Part shown: piece by piece, positions 1 through 9,932 of the stretch
How positions within the stretch are numbered: the first letter of the stretch is position 1
Layout: each line of letters opens with the position of its first letter
Origin: JBFWNG01 sp050251195
GTDB taxonomy: Bacteria; Bdellovibrionota_B; Oligoflexia; Oligoflexales; Oligoflexaceae
Length of the DNA stretch: 64,000 nt
NCBI GenBank assembly: GCA_050251195.1
Contig: JBFWNG010000001.1
Span: forward strand, 124,001 to 188,000
Reading direction: 5' to 3'
The notes under the pieces: generated by a model
Seen by the model: the letters and a program-made list of their open reading frames with translations, nothing else
Database searches by the model: none
What the model was told of the DNA's origin: nothing
Made by a program: the position numbers and the translations under genes

Positions 1-953
1 GGCGCAACATCCCAATACCATCTCAGACCTCCAAGTGGACCGCCTCGGACCTCTGTAAAAACGCCAACCATGGCCGCTTTTGAAATGAGAGGGTCGTCCT
101 GTACAAGAGGATGGCCGTAACGTACACCCGCATAACCTGACGCAACAGTTTGGAACAATAATTTGTTGATCAGTGATTTGGATAGCCCAAATTTGATGAG
201 CGCCCTGTCAAGTGGCCTATCAAGGTCGTCATAGGCATCTCCGCGGCCTTCCATGCTTTGCGCCCAATATCGCGCGTCTGTATCGATTTGCGGCAGCTCT
301 TTGGGAGGAGTATAGAGGTTATCCTTAACAAGCGTCCAATGCCCCAGGCTTTGTGGCAGCCAATGACCGGTCTTCTTGTTATATTTGAGAGTGAAGACGA
401 CCAGTTTATCAGGCAATGGAAATCCATCGTCGGTTGAAGTGACCGCCATTTTTTTTCGCGTGAGAAGTTGTCCCGGAATGACAAACGATCCCGGCAAGGA
501 ATCGAGAAGCATATGCGCGATGGCTGTTGCGACTTTTTTGGTGGAAAGAGCTTTGAAAGTTTCCGGCGTGAGGTCCATTTTGTATTCCGCCTCAGCGCGA
601 TTCTGCAGAGAATTGCTCGCCTTAAAAACGAATCGAATGGAAAGCATAGAGTCTTGGGTTTCGAATTTTAGTGCCCACAGTGGAGGAGTCTCCGGTTCTT
701 CGCCGGCGATTAAATCCTTACCTGACTTGCATGAATAGTCGGCAAAAACCCCGCCAAGCCACCAATCTGCCTTATAAGAAATGAGATCGCCAAATAATTT
801 GCAGACCTTCTGAAGGCCTTCCATGTCAACTTCGTCTATTTCAGGATCAAACTCAATGGCAACAGAGGAGGGGAGAACGGGCACAAAATTATCATTCGCC
901 TCGCAGATGCCTGAAAGAAAAAGTGTAATCAGAATAAGAAGGTGTCGCGTCAA
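1..953 (-). CDS. Secreted protein of unknown function (3' end outside window)
   Basis: An open frame runs on the minus strand from a TTG at 951-953 to the window edge with no stop in about 317 codons. An in-frame TGA lies two codons upstream (957-959), so the TTG is the only reasonable start; it is easily missed because it is not ATG and the frame leaves the window. The product begins TRHLLILITLFLSGICEAND, a typical signal peptide with probable cleavage after the CEA, so the protein should be exported to the periplasm or beyond. The visible mature part (Val-Pro-Val-Leu, then acidic and lysine-rich stretches) shows no motif I recognise. It is divergent from the giant repeat gene at 1213, with about 260 bp between them that must hold both promoters. 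Confidence is high that it is coding, none for function. Confidence 0.75.
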   Translation of the reverse strand, partial: MTRHLLILITLFLSGICEANDNFVPVLPSSVAIEFDPEIDEVDMEGLQKVCKLFGDLISYKADWWLGGVFADYSCKSGKDLIAGEEPETPPLWALKFETQDSMLSIRFVFKASNSLQNRAEAEYKMDLTPETFKALSTKKVATAIAHMLLDSLPGSFVIPGQLLTRKKMAVTSTDDGFPLPDKLVVFTLKYNKKTGHWLPQSLGHWTLVKDNLYTPPKELPQIDTDARYWAQSMEGRGDAYDDLDRPLDRALIKFGLSKSLINKLLFQTVASGYAGVRYGHPLVQDDPLISKAAMVGVFTEVRGGPLGGLRWYWDVA

Positions 954-1070
954 TAGTCAAACTCTGTTGTTTCTTTAAGGATATATGGAGTTGATCCCTT
1001 GTGACAACCCTTTGGATCATGCTCGATGTCGGTTTATGATGAGTTAAAACCTGCAAAAACAAGGGAAAAT

Positions 1071-1087
1071 AGGTCGTAAGACGACCT
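1071..1087. promoter_or_regulatory. Perfect inverted repeat between divergent genes
   Basis: AGGTCGT-AAG-ACGACCT is a 7-bp perfect inverted repeat with a 3-nt centre. It lies 118 bp before the TTG start on its left and 126 bp before the giant gene on its right. There is no T-tract, so an operator is more likely than a terminator. Function is inferred from position only. Confidence 0.35.
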
Positions 1088-1212
1088 TAAATTCGAAGGT
1101 GTAAACCCCTAGGTCTTCAAATTAACGTATGGAAAACATTAGATAAAATACGGGCTCTTCCTGGAAGGTAAATTTTCCTCAAGAGCAATGGAGCGATGCC
1201 GAAACAGCTAAA

Positions 1213-4200
1213 ATGAGAACCTTTTTCGAATTCTTTTCTCTTTGGACTTGCGCCCTTATGCTGGCAGCAGGCTGCAACGCCAACTTGCGTATTGACAGCG
1301 ACGGATCAAGGGCGGCGGAGTGTTTAAAGAGACCTGATGCCGAGGCATGTCTTGAACAAGTTGGATCAAGTGACACAGACGAATTCCTGATTTTAAATGA
1401 TGAGTCCATCACTAACCATACCGACCTTAAAGTTATATGGGAGATCAAGGAAGCCTTCGACGATTACCATTTGGACGTCGCAACAGATGTCAGCTGTCGA
1501 GACAAAATTTTTAGCTTTGATAATCTAACGTCGGGTAGCAAGAAAATCGCGTTCCTTAAGGATGGTCATTATTACATCTGCATGTCGGCGACGAACGGGA
1601 ACGAAAGGAAACAGGCAAAAAACAACGGTCTGAAAATCACCATCGACACGACACCGCCTAAAGTTACCCTTCCGGAGGCAATCAGCGTCAATGCACCGTT
1701 TTGGCTCGATCCGACTATAAGCGATCTTACAAAGGTTAACGTAACATACACACAGGTTACAGGTGCCCCAAGTCTTTCGGTCAAAAACGAAGGAGGAAAG
1801 AACAGGGGAAAATTCTCCGCCGACGGTATCTTCCTTATCAAAGGGAGCTTTGTTGACGCTGCTGGCAATGAGAGTTCTGCGCTGATGAGCGTTAATTGGG
1901 ATACAACGCCACCGGTGGTTGATTTGGGTGCAAATTTCACGCGGGGTGCGCCTGTTCAACTCAATGCAACTGTCGGAGCGGATGCCGCCGCCTTCGAATG
2001 GAGCTCGAGTGCTGGTGTGATCTTTAGTTCCACTACAATCGTCAATCCCACCATTTCGGCGCCGGCCAACGGAGTTTATGAAATTACACTCACAGCAAAG
2101 GATGTTTTGGGAAATACAGCGAGCGATAGTGTGACCTTCACGTGGCATGTTCCGACGGTGACCGTCACTTCGACGGTAATCAACAACGCGAATAAATCCG
2201 CTGTTTCTTTGGATGGTACTTGTTCGGAGAACGGACGCCTTGTCAATATTGGCGGTGACAGGACGGGATCGGCTCCATGTCTTGCCGGGGTTTGGAACGC
2301 GACTGTTGACTATAGCGGGACGTCGGATGGAAATATTCGAGTGACGGTAGATCACGCCGACGAATGGGGAGCTCCGGCCGCCCAGGCAGTTGTAGATTTA
2401 GTGAAAGATACTGGTCTGCCGTCAGTTACCATAAACAACACCAACATTGCTAACTCGAATAAATCATCTTATTCATTAACTGGTACGTGTTCTGAAAACG
2501 GCCGTTCTATCACTATAGAGGGGGCTGTAGCCACGACCGCTGTTTGTTTTGGCGGGACCTGGTCTGTGAACGTTGATTACAGCGGTCAGCCGGACGGGAC
2601 GGTGTCAGTCACGGCTAACCAGGCCGATGCCGCTGGCAATGGAGCGACGCAAGCCGCCGTGAATCTGGTCAAAGACACAGATGCGGCGACTGTCTCAATT
2701 GACAATATAATAATCACCAACTCCAATGAGAGTGCCGTACCTCTGAGTGGCAGTTGTTCAGAGGACGGACGCACTGTGACGATTGGCGGCGCAGTATCCT
2801 CTTCAGCGATTTGTAATTCGGGAAGTTGGGCGGTCAACGTGGACTACTCGGGGCGGGCTGACGGATCAGTGACTGTAACCGCGGATCATGCGGATGCGGT
2901 AGGCAACTTCGCCGTGCAGGCCGTGGCAAATTTGACAAAAGATACGGTTTTGCCAACTGTGACGATAAACAATTCGCCAATAACTGATTCTAATAAGGCT
3001 GCATACATTTTGAGTGGAACCTGTTCGGAAAGCGGTCGAAACGTCACCATCGGTGGGACCGTTAGTTCGTTTGCACCGTGCGTTTTAGGAACTTGGTCGG
3101 TGACGGTTGACTATAGCGCAGCCTCTGACGGGCCAGTAGCCGTAACAGCTGATCACACAGACGCCAACGGTAACGCAGCCGTGCAAGCATCTCAAAATCT
3201 TACCAAGGATACGGGCGTACCGACTGTCAGCGTAACCAGTACTGCCGTTATCAACAATGCAAATAAATCTGCCTATACTTTGACTGGAACCTGCTCAGAA
3301 GGCGGTACCAGCGTGGTTATCGGTGGAGCTGTTGCAACCACAGTTAACTGTAATTCAGGGACGTGGAGCCTCAACATTGACTATAGCACAGCAGCAGAAG
3401 GTACCGTTTCTGTTACCGCTAATCATAGTGATGCGGTCGGAAACGTTGCTGTTCAAGCAACAGCGACCTTAGTCAAGGATACCATTTTACCAACTGTAAC
3501 TATCGCAAACCTGATGATAACGGCCGCGAACCACACCTCTGTACCATTAACCGGTACGTGTTCCGAAGACGGTCAAACAGTGACCATAGGCGGTCCGGTC
3601 TCGCAATCGACGACATGCATCGGAGGGACCTGGAGCGTTAACGTCGATCTTTCAGGAGTGCCGGACGGCATAGTGTCGGTGACGGCGGACCATAGCGACG
3701 TAGCAGGTAACAACGCACCCCAGGCGACGCGAAATCTCGTGAAAAATACCAATATTGTAGTTGTTACGATTGATTCTGTTTTTATCAACAACCAAAACAA
3801 ATCCGCAGTTCCTCTTAGCGGTAGCTGCTCGGAGGACGGTCACGCTGTTACTGTTGGTGGCGCCGTGTCCGCGTCCGCGACCTGCACGGGCGGTTCGTGG
3901 ACTGTAGCGGCCGACTTCAGCGCTCAGTCTGACGGGTCGGTAAGCATTACGGCAGATCACGATGACGGAATGGGCATTTCGGCTTCCCAAGCTACGGCAA
4001 GCCTGACAAAAGACACGCTGCTGCCAACGGTGACAATAACCAGCAATGGCAATATCGTTGACGGAAATAAGACATCTTACACGCTAGCGGGCACGTGCTC
4101 GGAAAATGGAAGAACCATCGCAATTGGCGGTGGAGTGATAGCCAGCACAGCGTGCATTTCCGGCTCATGGTCCGCAGTTGTGAATTACTCTGGAGTTGCA

Positions 4201-7200
4201 GACGGTTCTGTGTCGGTGACCGCCGATGGCGACGATGCCGCCGGCAATGAGGCTGCGCAGGCTTCGACAACTTTGACGAAAGATACTGCAGTTCCCCTCG
4301 TAACGATAACAAACCTCAATATAACGAGCGCCAATAAAAACTCATATCCTTTAAGCGGAACATGTTCTGAAAACGGTCGCGCGGTGACGCTAGGAGGAGC
4401 GGTTTCTGCTTCTGCGACCTGCAACGCGGGATCGTGGACAGTGAACGTAGATTACGGCACTCAGGCTGACGGTTCTGTAATAGTTACCGCCGATCACAAT
4501 GACGCTGCAGGCAACAATGCTGTGCAAGGCAACCTTAGCTTAACGAAAGACACTGTCTTACCGATTGTTTCCATTCAAAGCAACGCAGTCATTAACGATG
4601 CAAATAAAGCATCTTATCTCCTTTCGGGTACTTGCTCGGAGGCCGGTCGTACCGTTTCGATTGGCGGGGCTGTGACTACGTCGACAACGTGCGCGGCTGG
4701 AGCTTGGAGCGTCTCCGTCAATTATACCGCGCAGAGCGACGGTTCTGTTGCGGTGACCGCAGATCACGGAGACGCAGCGGGCAACGCTGCAGCCCAAGCA
4801 ACGGCGAGCCTAACAAAGGATGTCGGCCTTCCAGTCGTCACCATTGCCGACGGAGAAATAAATTTAGCCAACAAATCTTCTTATTCATTGACAGGTACTT
4901 GTTCGGAAGCCGGAAGAACTGTCTCTATTGGAGGAGCGGTATCGGGTACAGCAGCATGCAACGCCGGTTCTTGGGCTTTGACGATGGACTACAGCGGCCA
5001 ATCCGACGGAGCCGTGGCTGTTACAGCCGATCATTCTGACGCGGCAGGCAATGCGGCGACACAGGCAAGCACGAGCTTGGAAAAGGATACGGTGGCACCG
5101 TCGGTGTCAATTACAAGCAGCTTGCCGATCAACAATACTAACAAGGCCGCATATCCGTTGACAGGCGCTTGTTCCGAGAATGGTCGTACCGTCACAATAG
5201 GGGGCGCCGTCAACACAAGCGCTCCGTGCGTGCTCGGCAGCTGGTCGGTCAACGTAAACTATGGCGGAGAAGCCGACGGAGCAATTAGCATCACTGTGGA
5301 TTTGATGGACGCCGTCGGCAACGTGGCGACCCAAGCTGCCACAAATTTGACAAAGGATGTCGGTGTGCCGACAGTCACCATTACCAGTGCCGTGGATATC
5401 TCGGACGCAAACAAGACAGCATATGCTCTTGCAGGAACATGTTCAGAGAGTGGACTTACTGTAACAATTGGCGGCGCTGTTACGTCTTCGTCGATTTGCG
5501 CCGCTGGGCTGTGGAGCCTTAATATTGATTTTTCTGGAGTTCCGGACGGACAGGTTGCGGTACTGGCGGACCATAGCGACGCTGCTGGCAACTCTGCAAC
5601 ACAAGCATCAACTAATCTAACTAAAGATACGGGAATTCCCACAGTTGCTATCACTAGCACGCAGGTCATAAACAACGCGAACAAAGGTGCATATCCATTG
5701 CAGGGTACCTGCTCGGAAAACGGTCGCAGCGTCGCTATTGGAGGAGACGTATCAACGACTGCGACCTGCAACTCGGGATCATGGAATGTTAACGTTAACT
5801 TCTCGGCAGTTTCGGATGGCCCCGTCTCCGTCATCGCAAACCATAGCGACGCCTCGGGAAATGACGCACCACAGTCTTCTGTTAGCCTTAATAAGGATAC
5901 GGGTCTTCCTACCGTTTCCATTGCCAGCACCGAGGCTATTAACGGCACCAACAAATTCGCGTACTCGCTTGCTGGAACCTGCTCGGAGAGTGGACAAACT
6001 GTCACGATCGGCGGCGCTGTTTCAGCCACTACGAACTGCATCGCGGGGTTTTGGAACTTGGCGATAAATTATAGCGGCGTTGCAGACGGTTCGGTGAGCG
6101 TCACAGCCGATCACAGCGATGTGTCGGGCAACAACGCAATTCAGGCTATGACAAGTCTGAATAAGGATACAGCAATTCCAACGTTGTCGATAACAAGTAG
6201 CGCGACAATCTATTCCGCCAATGCGGCGTCTTATCCACTAGGAGGTAATTGTTCGGAAGATGGTCGTACAGTCACCGTTGGCGGCGCAGTTTCAACTTCG
6301 GCGCCGTGTGTGTTGGGTACATGGTCGGTCAATGTAAACTATTCGAGTATTGCGGACGGGTCTGTGAGCGTGACAGCCGATCTGAGCGACTCAGCCGGCA
6401 ACTACGCAGTACAAGCTTCACGTACTTTGGCGAAAGACGCTGCTCCGCCTACGGTTTCAATTGCGAGTACCGCGGATATTGTCCCGGCCAATGAGGCAAG
6501 CTATCCGCTTTCGGGTTCATGCTCCGAGAACGGCCGCACCGTCACCATCGGTGGTGCGGTAGCGACTTCGGCTACATGCAACTCGGGAAGCTGGGCGGTT
6601 AATGTCGATTACGCAAGTCAGGCGGACGGTTCTATCAGCATTACGGCCACACATACCGACGTCGCCGGCAACAGCTCTCAGGCCAATAAGAGCCTAACCA
6701 AGGAGACGTCACCGTGGGTAACCATTAACCCAGGGGCTACGATCAGTCCGGCAAATATGACTGCCTATACGCTTAGCGGAACCTGTTCTGAAACAGGCAG
6801 AAATGTGACGATAGGAGGAGCCGTTGCGTCAAGCGCTGTATGTAGCAGCGGAACTTGGAGCGTCAATGTTAATTATAGCAGCAGTCCAGATGGATCCGTA
6901 GCGGTCACGGCGAATCACTCCAATGCAAAGGGTGAGGCAGCCCCTACAGCGAGTCTGAACCTTACCAAGGATACCACTGGGCCAACGGCGACAATTAACG
7001 GACAGCCTTCAGGTAGTAGTTCGGTAACATCATTAAATATAACCATTGGCGGTACTGACGTTACCCACTACAAATACAAGATCGACAGTTATACGATCGA
7101 TTGTGCATCTCCTTCCGATTACAGCGCTGAAAAATCCGTATCAACCAAAATTACGGACAATATAGCGGTTTTGGCGCCGGGAAAAGTCAAGCTATGCGTG

Positions 7201-8547
7201 ATCGGGCGCGACGCCGTCGGGAACTACCAAACCACGGCAAGTACGGTGATATGGACCAAAACAATCGATCATAGAGTATTTATTACTTCAACTAATTACT
7301 CTGGGAACTTAGGGGGGTTGGCCGGAGCCAATAACAAATGCCAGGCGCGAGCCGCCGCCGTTTCTCTGCCCGGCTACTGGGGCGCAATCATTTCCACCTC
7401 CGCTCAGGACGCAAAATCCATTCCCCTTAGCGGCGCCGTACGAAATATGGCGGGACAGACAGTGTCGACGACTGCCTCGGGTATGTGGGGATCGATTGAT
7501 GTTGCGATTGGATATGACGAAATCGGGGATCCTGTGAGTAAGAAAGCTTGGACCGGAACAGATCTTGACGGAAGTGAAGCCAGTCCCTTTTTGAATACCT
7601 GGACATGCCTTGACTTCACCAATTCGTCCTCAGCCAATCGCGGAGCTGCTGGCGAGTCCTTTAGCACATCGTATAATTGGATGTATGCGACCAGCGGGGG
7701 TATTCCGATGTGCGACAGCAGCTTCGGCTTATATTGCATCGAGATGTTCAATGCCTATCCTCCCAAGCTTACGTCGATAGAAGGAACCACCAACGGGAAG
7801 ATTTCTCTTACCGTTAGAACGCCTCCAACAGTTTATTATTACAATAAAGTAGATGTCAGAAGGGTTGCGGGGCTGGTACCGCCTTCAGATTGTGCCGACG
7901 GTTCTATAGTCTATAGCGTTACCACATCAAGTGCGTCGACGTCATACGCAGCGACGGACACCGGTACCGCTGGCGCCTTTTACTCATATCGAGCTTGTGT
8001 TTATGATTCAGATAACCGCTTGCTAAATGAAACTGCCGTATTGCGCGGAGCCAGAGCAAAAGGAGGAACCCAGAATTATCACCGTGCGTTTGTAACGAGC
8101 ACTGTTAGCGACGGTAATTGGGGAGGGCTGAGCAACATGGATTCATATTGTCAAAACGTCGCCAACTCAGCCTCCTTGGGTTCGACTTGGAAGGCTTTAG
8201 CTTCGGGCGCGACTATAAACGCCAAAGACCGATTGATCATCCAGGGACCAGTCCGTAATATGGGTGGAGCCGTCATCGCAGTCGATGCAGTCGACTTATG
8301 GGATGGCAATATAGATGCGGCCGTTGCATATGATGAGTCCGGCAATTTGCTGGCCAACCAATACTTTTGGACGGGCTCCCAAACCAGTGGAGTTAAATCG
8401 GCAGTATGCACCGATTGGGCCGTCACAACCGGTATTGGGAATGTGGGAGAAACAACCGCGAGGGATGTCTCTTGGCTCAATGCTGCTTCGTCTGGGTGCC
8501 AGGCAGAGGCCTCGCTTTTATGTTTGGAACAGAATATAATTCCATAA
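1213..8547 (+). CDS. Giant lipoprotein: 18 Ig-like repeats plus two DUF1554 domains
   Basis: 2,444 residues. The N-terminus has a signal peptide with lipobox LAAGC (Cys21), so it is probably lipid-anchored and presented outside the cell. Residues about 60-310 hold Ig/PKD-like segments. Residues about 314-1923 are 18 tandem repeats of about 89 residues, each with the pattern TCSENGR-TVTIGGAV-x-C-SGSW-NVDY-DGSVSVTADH-AGN-KDT and a pair of conserved cysteines that may form one disulfide per repeat. Residues about 1924-2017 are another Ig-like segment. Two DUF1554-type domains (start HRVFITST..GNLGGLAGA; second HRAFVTST..GNWGGL) occupy about 2018-2180 and 2288-2444, separated by a FN3-like stretch. 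DUF1554 is known mainly from Leptospira surface proteins. An adhesin or matrix role is inference. The ATG overlaps the stop of a tiny upstream ORF (1196-1216). Shine-Dalgarno is weak (GGAG about 17 bp upstream). Confidence 0.93.
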   Translation: MRTFFEFFSLWTCALMLAAGCNANLRIDSDGSRAAECLKRPDAEACLEQVGSSDTDEFLILNDESITNHTDLKVIWEIKEAFDDYHLDVATDVSCRDKIFSFDNLTSGSKKIAFLKDGHYYICMSATNGNERKQAKNNGLKITIDTTPPKVTLPEAISVNAPFWLDPTISDLTKVNVTYTQVTGAPSLSVKNEGGKNRGKFSADGIFLIKGSFVDAAGNESSALMSVNWDTTPPVVDLGANFTRGAPVQLNATVGADAAAFEWSSSAGVIFSSTTIVNPTISAPANGVYEITLTAKDVLGNTASDSVTFTWHVPTVTVTSTVINNANKSAVSLDGTCSENGRLVNIGGDRTGSAPCLAGVWNATVDYSGTSDGNIRVTVDHADEWGAPAAQAVVDLVKDTGLPSVTINNTNIANSNKSSYSLTGTCSENGRSITIEGAVATTAVCFGGTWSVNVDYSGQPDGTVSVTANQADAAGNGATQAAVNLVKDTDAATVSIDNIIITNSNESAVPLSGSCSEDGRTVTIGGAVSSSAICNSGSWAVNVDYSGRADGSVTVTADHADAVGNFAVQAVANLTKDTVLPTVTINNSPITDSNKAAYILSGTCSESGRNVTIGGTVSSFAPCVLGTWSVTVDYSAASDGPVAVTADHTDANGNAAVQASQNLTKDTGVPTVSVTSTAVINNANKSAYTLTGTCSEGGTSVVIGGAVATTVNCNSGTWSLNIDYSTAAEGTVSVTANHSDAVGNVAVQATATLVKDTILPTVTIANLMITAANHTSVPLTGTCSEDGQTVTIGGPVSQSTTCIGGTWSVNVDLSGVPDGIVSVTADHSDVAGNNAPQATRNLVKNTNIVVVTIDSVFINNQNKSAVPLSGSCSEDGHAVTVGGAVSASATCTGGSWTVAADFSAQSDGSVSITADHDDGMGISASQATASLTKDTLLPTVTITSNGNIVDGNKTSYTLAGTCSENGRTIAIGGGVIASTACISGSWSAVVNYSGVADGSVSVTADGDDAAGNEAAQASTTLTKDTAVPLVTITNLNITSANKNSYPLSGTCSENGRAVTLGGAVSASATCNAGSWTVNVDYGTQADGSVIVTADHNDAAGNNAVQGNLSLTKDTVLPIVSIQSNAVINDANKASYLLSGTCSEAGRTVSIGGAVTTSTTCAAGAWSVSVNYTAQSDGSVAVTADHGDAAGNAAAQATASLTKDVGLPVVTIADGEINLANKSSYSLTGTCSEAGRTVSIGGAVSGTAACNAGSWALTMDYSGQSDGAVAVTADHSDAAGNAATQASTSLEKDTVAPSVSITSSLPINNTNKAAYPLTGACSENGRTVTIGGAVNTSAPCVLGSWSVNVNYGGEADGAISITVDLMDAVGNVATQAATNLTKDVGVPTVTITSAVDISDANKTAYALAGTCSESGLTVTIGGAVTSSSICAAGLWSLNIDFSGVPDGQVAVLADHSDAAGNSATQASTNLTKDTGIPTVAITSTQVINNANKGAYPLQGTCSENGRSVAIGGDVSTTATCNSGSWNVNVNFSAVSDGPVSVIANHSDASGNDAPQSSVSLNKDTGLPTVSIASTEAINGTNKFAYSLAGTCSESGQTVTIGGAVSATTNCIAGFWNLAINYSGVADGSVSVTADHSDVSGNNAIQAMTSLNKDTAIPTLSITSSATIYSANAASYPLGGNCSEDGRTVTVGGAVSTSAPCVLGTWSVNVNYSSIADGSVSVTADLSDSAGNYAVQASRTLAKDAAPPTVSIASTADIVPANEASYPLSGSCSENGRTVTIGGAVATSATCNSGSWAVNVDYASQADGSISITATHTDVAGNSSQANKSLTKETSPWVTINPGATISPANMTAYTLSGTCSETGRNVTIGGAVASSAVCSSGTWSVNVNYSSSPDGSVAVTANHSNAKGEAAPTASLNLTKDTTGPTATINGQPSGSSSVTSLNITIGGTDVTHYKYKIDSYTIDCASPSDYSAEKSVSTKITDNIAVLAPGKVKLCVIGRDAVGNYQTTASTVIWTKTIDHRVFITSTNYSGNLGGLAGANNKCQARAAAVSLPGYWGAIISTSAQDAKSIPLSGAVRNMAGQTVSTTASGMWGSIDVAIGYDEIGDPVSKKAWTGTDLDGSEASPFLNTWTCLDFTNSSSANRGAAGESFSTSYNWMYATSGGIPMCDSSFGLYCIEMFNAYPPKLTSIEGTTNGKISLTVRTPPTVYYYNKVDVRRVAGLVPPSDCADGSIVYSVTTSSASTSYAATDTGTAGAFYSYRACVYDSDNRLLNETAVLRGARAKGGTQNYHRAFVTSTVSDGNWGGLSNMDSYCQNVANSASLGSTWKALASGATINAKDRLIIQGPVRNMGGAVIAVDAVDLWDGNIDAAVAYDESGNLLANQYFWTGSQTSGVKSAVCTDWAVTTGIGNVGETTARDVSWLNAASSGCQAEASLLCLEQNIIP
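2152..6981 (+). repeat. 18 tandem protein-level repeats (about 89 codons each)
   Basis: Eighteen units averaging about 268 bp, each ending in a KDT-like linker followed by PTVTI. Protein similarity is strong, but codon choice for the same residues varies widely between units (for example IGGAV is spelled in many ways), so the DNA is not a simple recent tandem array. Confidence 0.9.
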
Positions 8548-8649
8548 AGGCATCCCCACATCGCACTTCTAAATACCCGGAAGAGATTGAAAGCAATCCG
8601 TTTCGATAATATGATAGGTGTACCTATTCATTAGAGTGTTGGGGGAAGT

Positions 8650-9429
8650 ATGATGATCAGCGGACGCTTGGCTCGTATGCTTTTGGGTATCTTGCTTGTG
8701 AGCTGTAAGAGCACTTCACACTCAAGTGCTCCCAAAGCGTTTGTCACACAGGAGGCCGCTGAAAAAGCATTTGAAATCATCAAGACAACGACGGCCTACA
8801 TACCGTTTGACAATGCCAAGGATGGTTGTTTTGCTCGCGCATACTTTATGTCGATGGAACTCGCCATTGAGCAGATTCCGTCCAGTTCCCAATATGTTGC
8901 GACCATGCAAGGCAACGACTTGCAGTTTGAGAATAACAAATGGCAATGGCATGTTGCGCCGGCGTTGATCATCGTCCCCAATCCTTCCGAAGGCGTGCGA
9001 AAACCTGAATACAAATATCGAGAGTTCACAAAGGAAACCCTCAACCAAATAAGCGAAGAGATCACGATTGTCGATCCATCGATGGCAAAGGAGCCGATCT
9101 CCATTCGCGAATGGGTTAGCCTTATGTTGCCTAAGGGCACAAAGACCTATGCACTCATCACACCTGGAAATTATTACAGCTCCAAACCACCTCCGTTACT
9201 GAGCGATAGACCCGACGTCATTCGTAGTTTTGAAGAATTGGGGAATTTCAAACTTTCGCATATTGGTCGTGCTTGCGGCGTGCTGAACAAATTCCTCGGC
9301 ACGGACAGAATTCGCAAGGCCCGCCTGTCCAGGAGGACAGGAGAACTCATCACCCGACTTGAATATATGGGTAAGCTTGAGCGGGACATTTCGAAGATTG
9401 ATCTCTCTTGCCCCTTCATTGGCTGGTAG
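8650..9429 (+). CDS. Protein-glutaminase-like lipoprotein
   Basis: 259 residues with lipobox LVSC (Cys19) followed by Lys. The body carries the three blocks of the protein-glutaminase / Gln-deamidase family in order: DGCFARAY (Cys60), WQWHVAP (His101) and VDPSM (Asp142), followed by a IREW segment as in that family. Cys-His-Asp is the known catalytic triad of protein-glutaminase, which deamidates glutamine side chains in proteins. The spacing (41 and 41 residues) fits a compact papain-like core. Start is the first of two ATGs after GGGGGAAGT. It is the first of the 14 Cys-Lys lipoproteins in the region. Substrate is unknown; host or prey protein deamidation is inference. A transglutaminase-like relative is the main alternative. 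Confidence 0.75.
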   Translation: MMISGRLARMLLGILLVSCKSTSHSSAPKAFVTQEAAEKAFEIIKTTTAYIPFDNAKDGCFARAYFMSMELAIEQIPSSSQYVATMQGNDLQFENNKWQWHVAPALIIVPNPSEGVRKPEYKYREFTKETLNQISEEITIVDPSMAKEPISIREWVSLMLPKGTKTYALITPGNYYSSKPPPLLSDRPDVIRSFEELGNFKLSHIGRACGVLNKFLGTDRIRKARLSRRTGELITRLEYMGKLERDISKIDLSCPFIGW

Positions 9430-9508
9430 CTCTGGTAGGGGTCAGTCACCTGTGTTCAGTAGGGGTCAGTCACTTGTCAGTAGGGCAGTAGGGGTCAGTC
9501 ACTTGATT

Positions 9509-9622
9509 GTCCCCCCAGGGGCGGCACCATTCACAAGCTCCGCTCTCACTGGATTGTTCTCAATGTTAAGCGTATATCACGCTTAACGCCTCATCATCCT
9601 TAATGGGAAAAGACGTAAACCG
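9509..9622. repeat. Dispersed ~114-bp repeat, copy 1
   Basis: Nearly the same sequence recurs at 10840-10953. It contains a hairpin GTTAAGCGT-ATATC-ACGCTTAAC at its centre (9-bp arms, 5-nt loop). The two copies differ at scattered positions and flank two small secreted-protein genes. Confidence 0.8.
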
Positions 9623-9702
9623 CCTCGGACATAAAGGGCCCTGGCCTATTGTCTGATATATAGCGTGGTGGCGTCTTGTTTGATGTTTCGCGTCATGAAA
9701 AT

Positions 9703-9858
9703 CGTTTAATATATAAATTTAGGTAGGCAGCGAGCGATATTCGGTTGAGGTGTCAGTCAAGTGACTGACACCCGACGTGCCGTTTAATATATAAATTTAG
9801 GTAGGCAGCGAGCGATATTCGGTTGAGGTGTCAGTCAAGTGACTGACACCCGACGTGC
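9703..9858. repeat. Perfect 78-bp tandem duplication
   Basis: Positions 9703-9780 and 9781-9858 are identical. Each unit ends with a 22-bp perfect hairpin, arms GTGTCAGTCA and TGACTGACAC around AG, followed by CCCGACGTGC. A third partial CCCGACGTGC follows at 9861. Complete identity implies a recent event or an assembly artefact. Confidence 0.9.
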
Positions 9859-9932
9859 CACCCGACGTGCGAGGGTAATTAGGCGTAAAGTGCACGCGTA
9901 TCAACAAAGCAGTTTTGCGAACCGATTACATA

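Larger units (their letters stand above)
9430..9932. repeat. Gene-free stretch packed with REP-like repeats
   Basis: No gene is visible. From 9436 to 9508 the motif GTAGGGGTCAGTCACTTG occurs three times in varying completeness, followed by a 114-bp dispersed repeat (9509-9622), and then a perfect 78-bp tandem duplication (9703-9858). The GTAG foot followed by a hairpin is like REP elements mobilised by RAYT transposases, but no RAYT gene is in the window. Confidence 0.7.

Noticed and set aside
1525..2355. 276-codon frame antisense to the giant gene
   Set aside because: Lies wholly within the N-terminal part of the giant gene; basic, irregular product with no ribosome site.
5259..6041. 260-codon frame antisense to the giant repeat gene
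   Set aside because: Mirror of the repeats in the sense frame; no ribosome site; composition follows the repeat period.
9430..9860. CRISPR array
   Set aside because: Repeats are hairpins and tandem duplicates without regular unique spacers; no cas genes.
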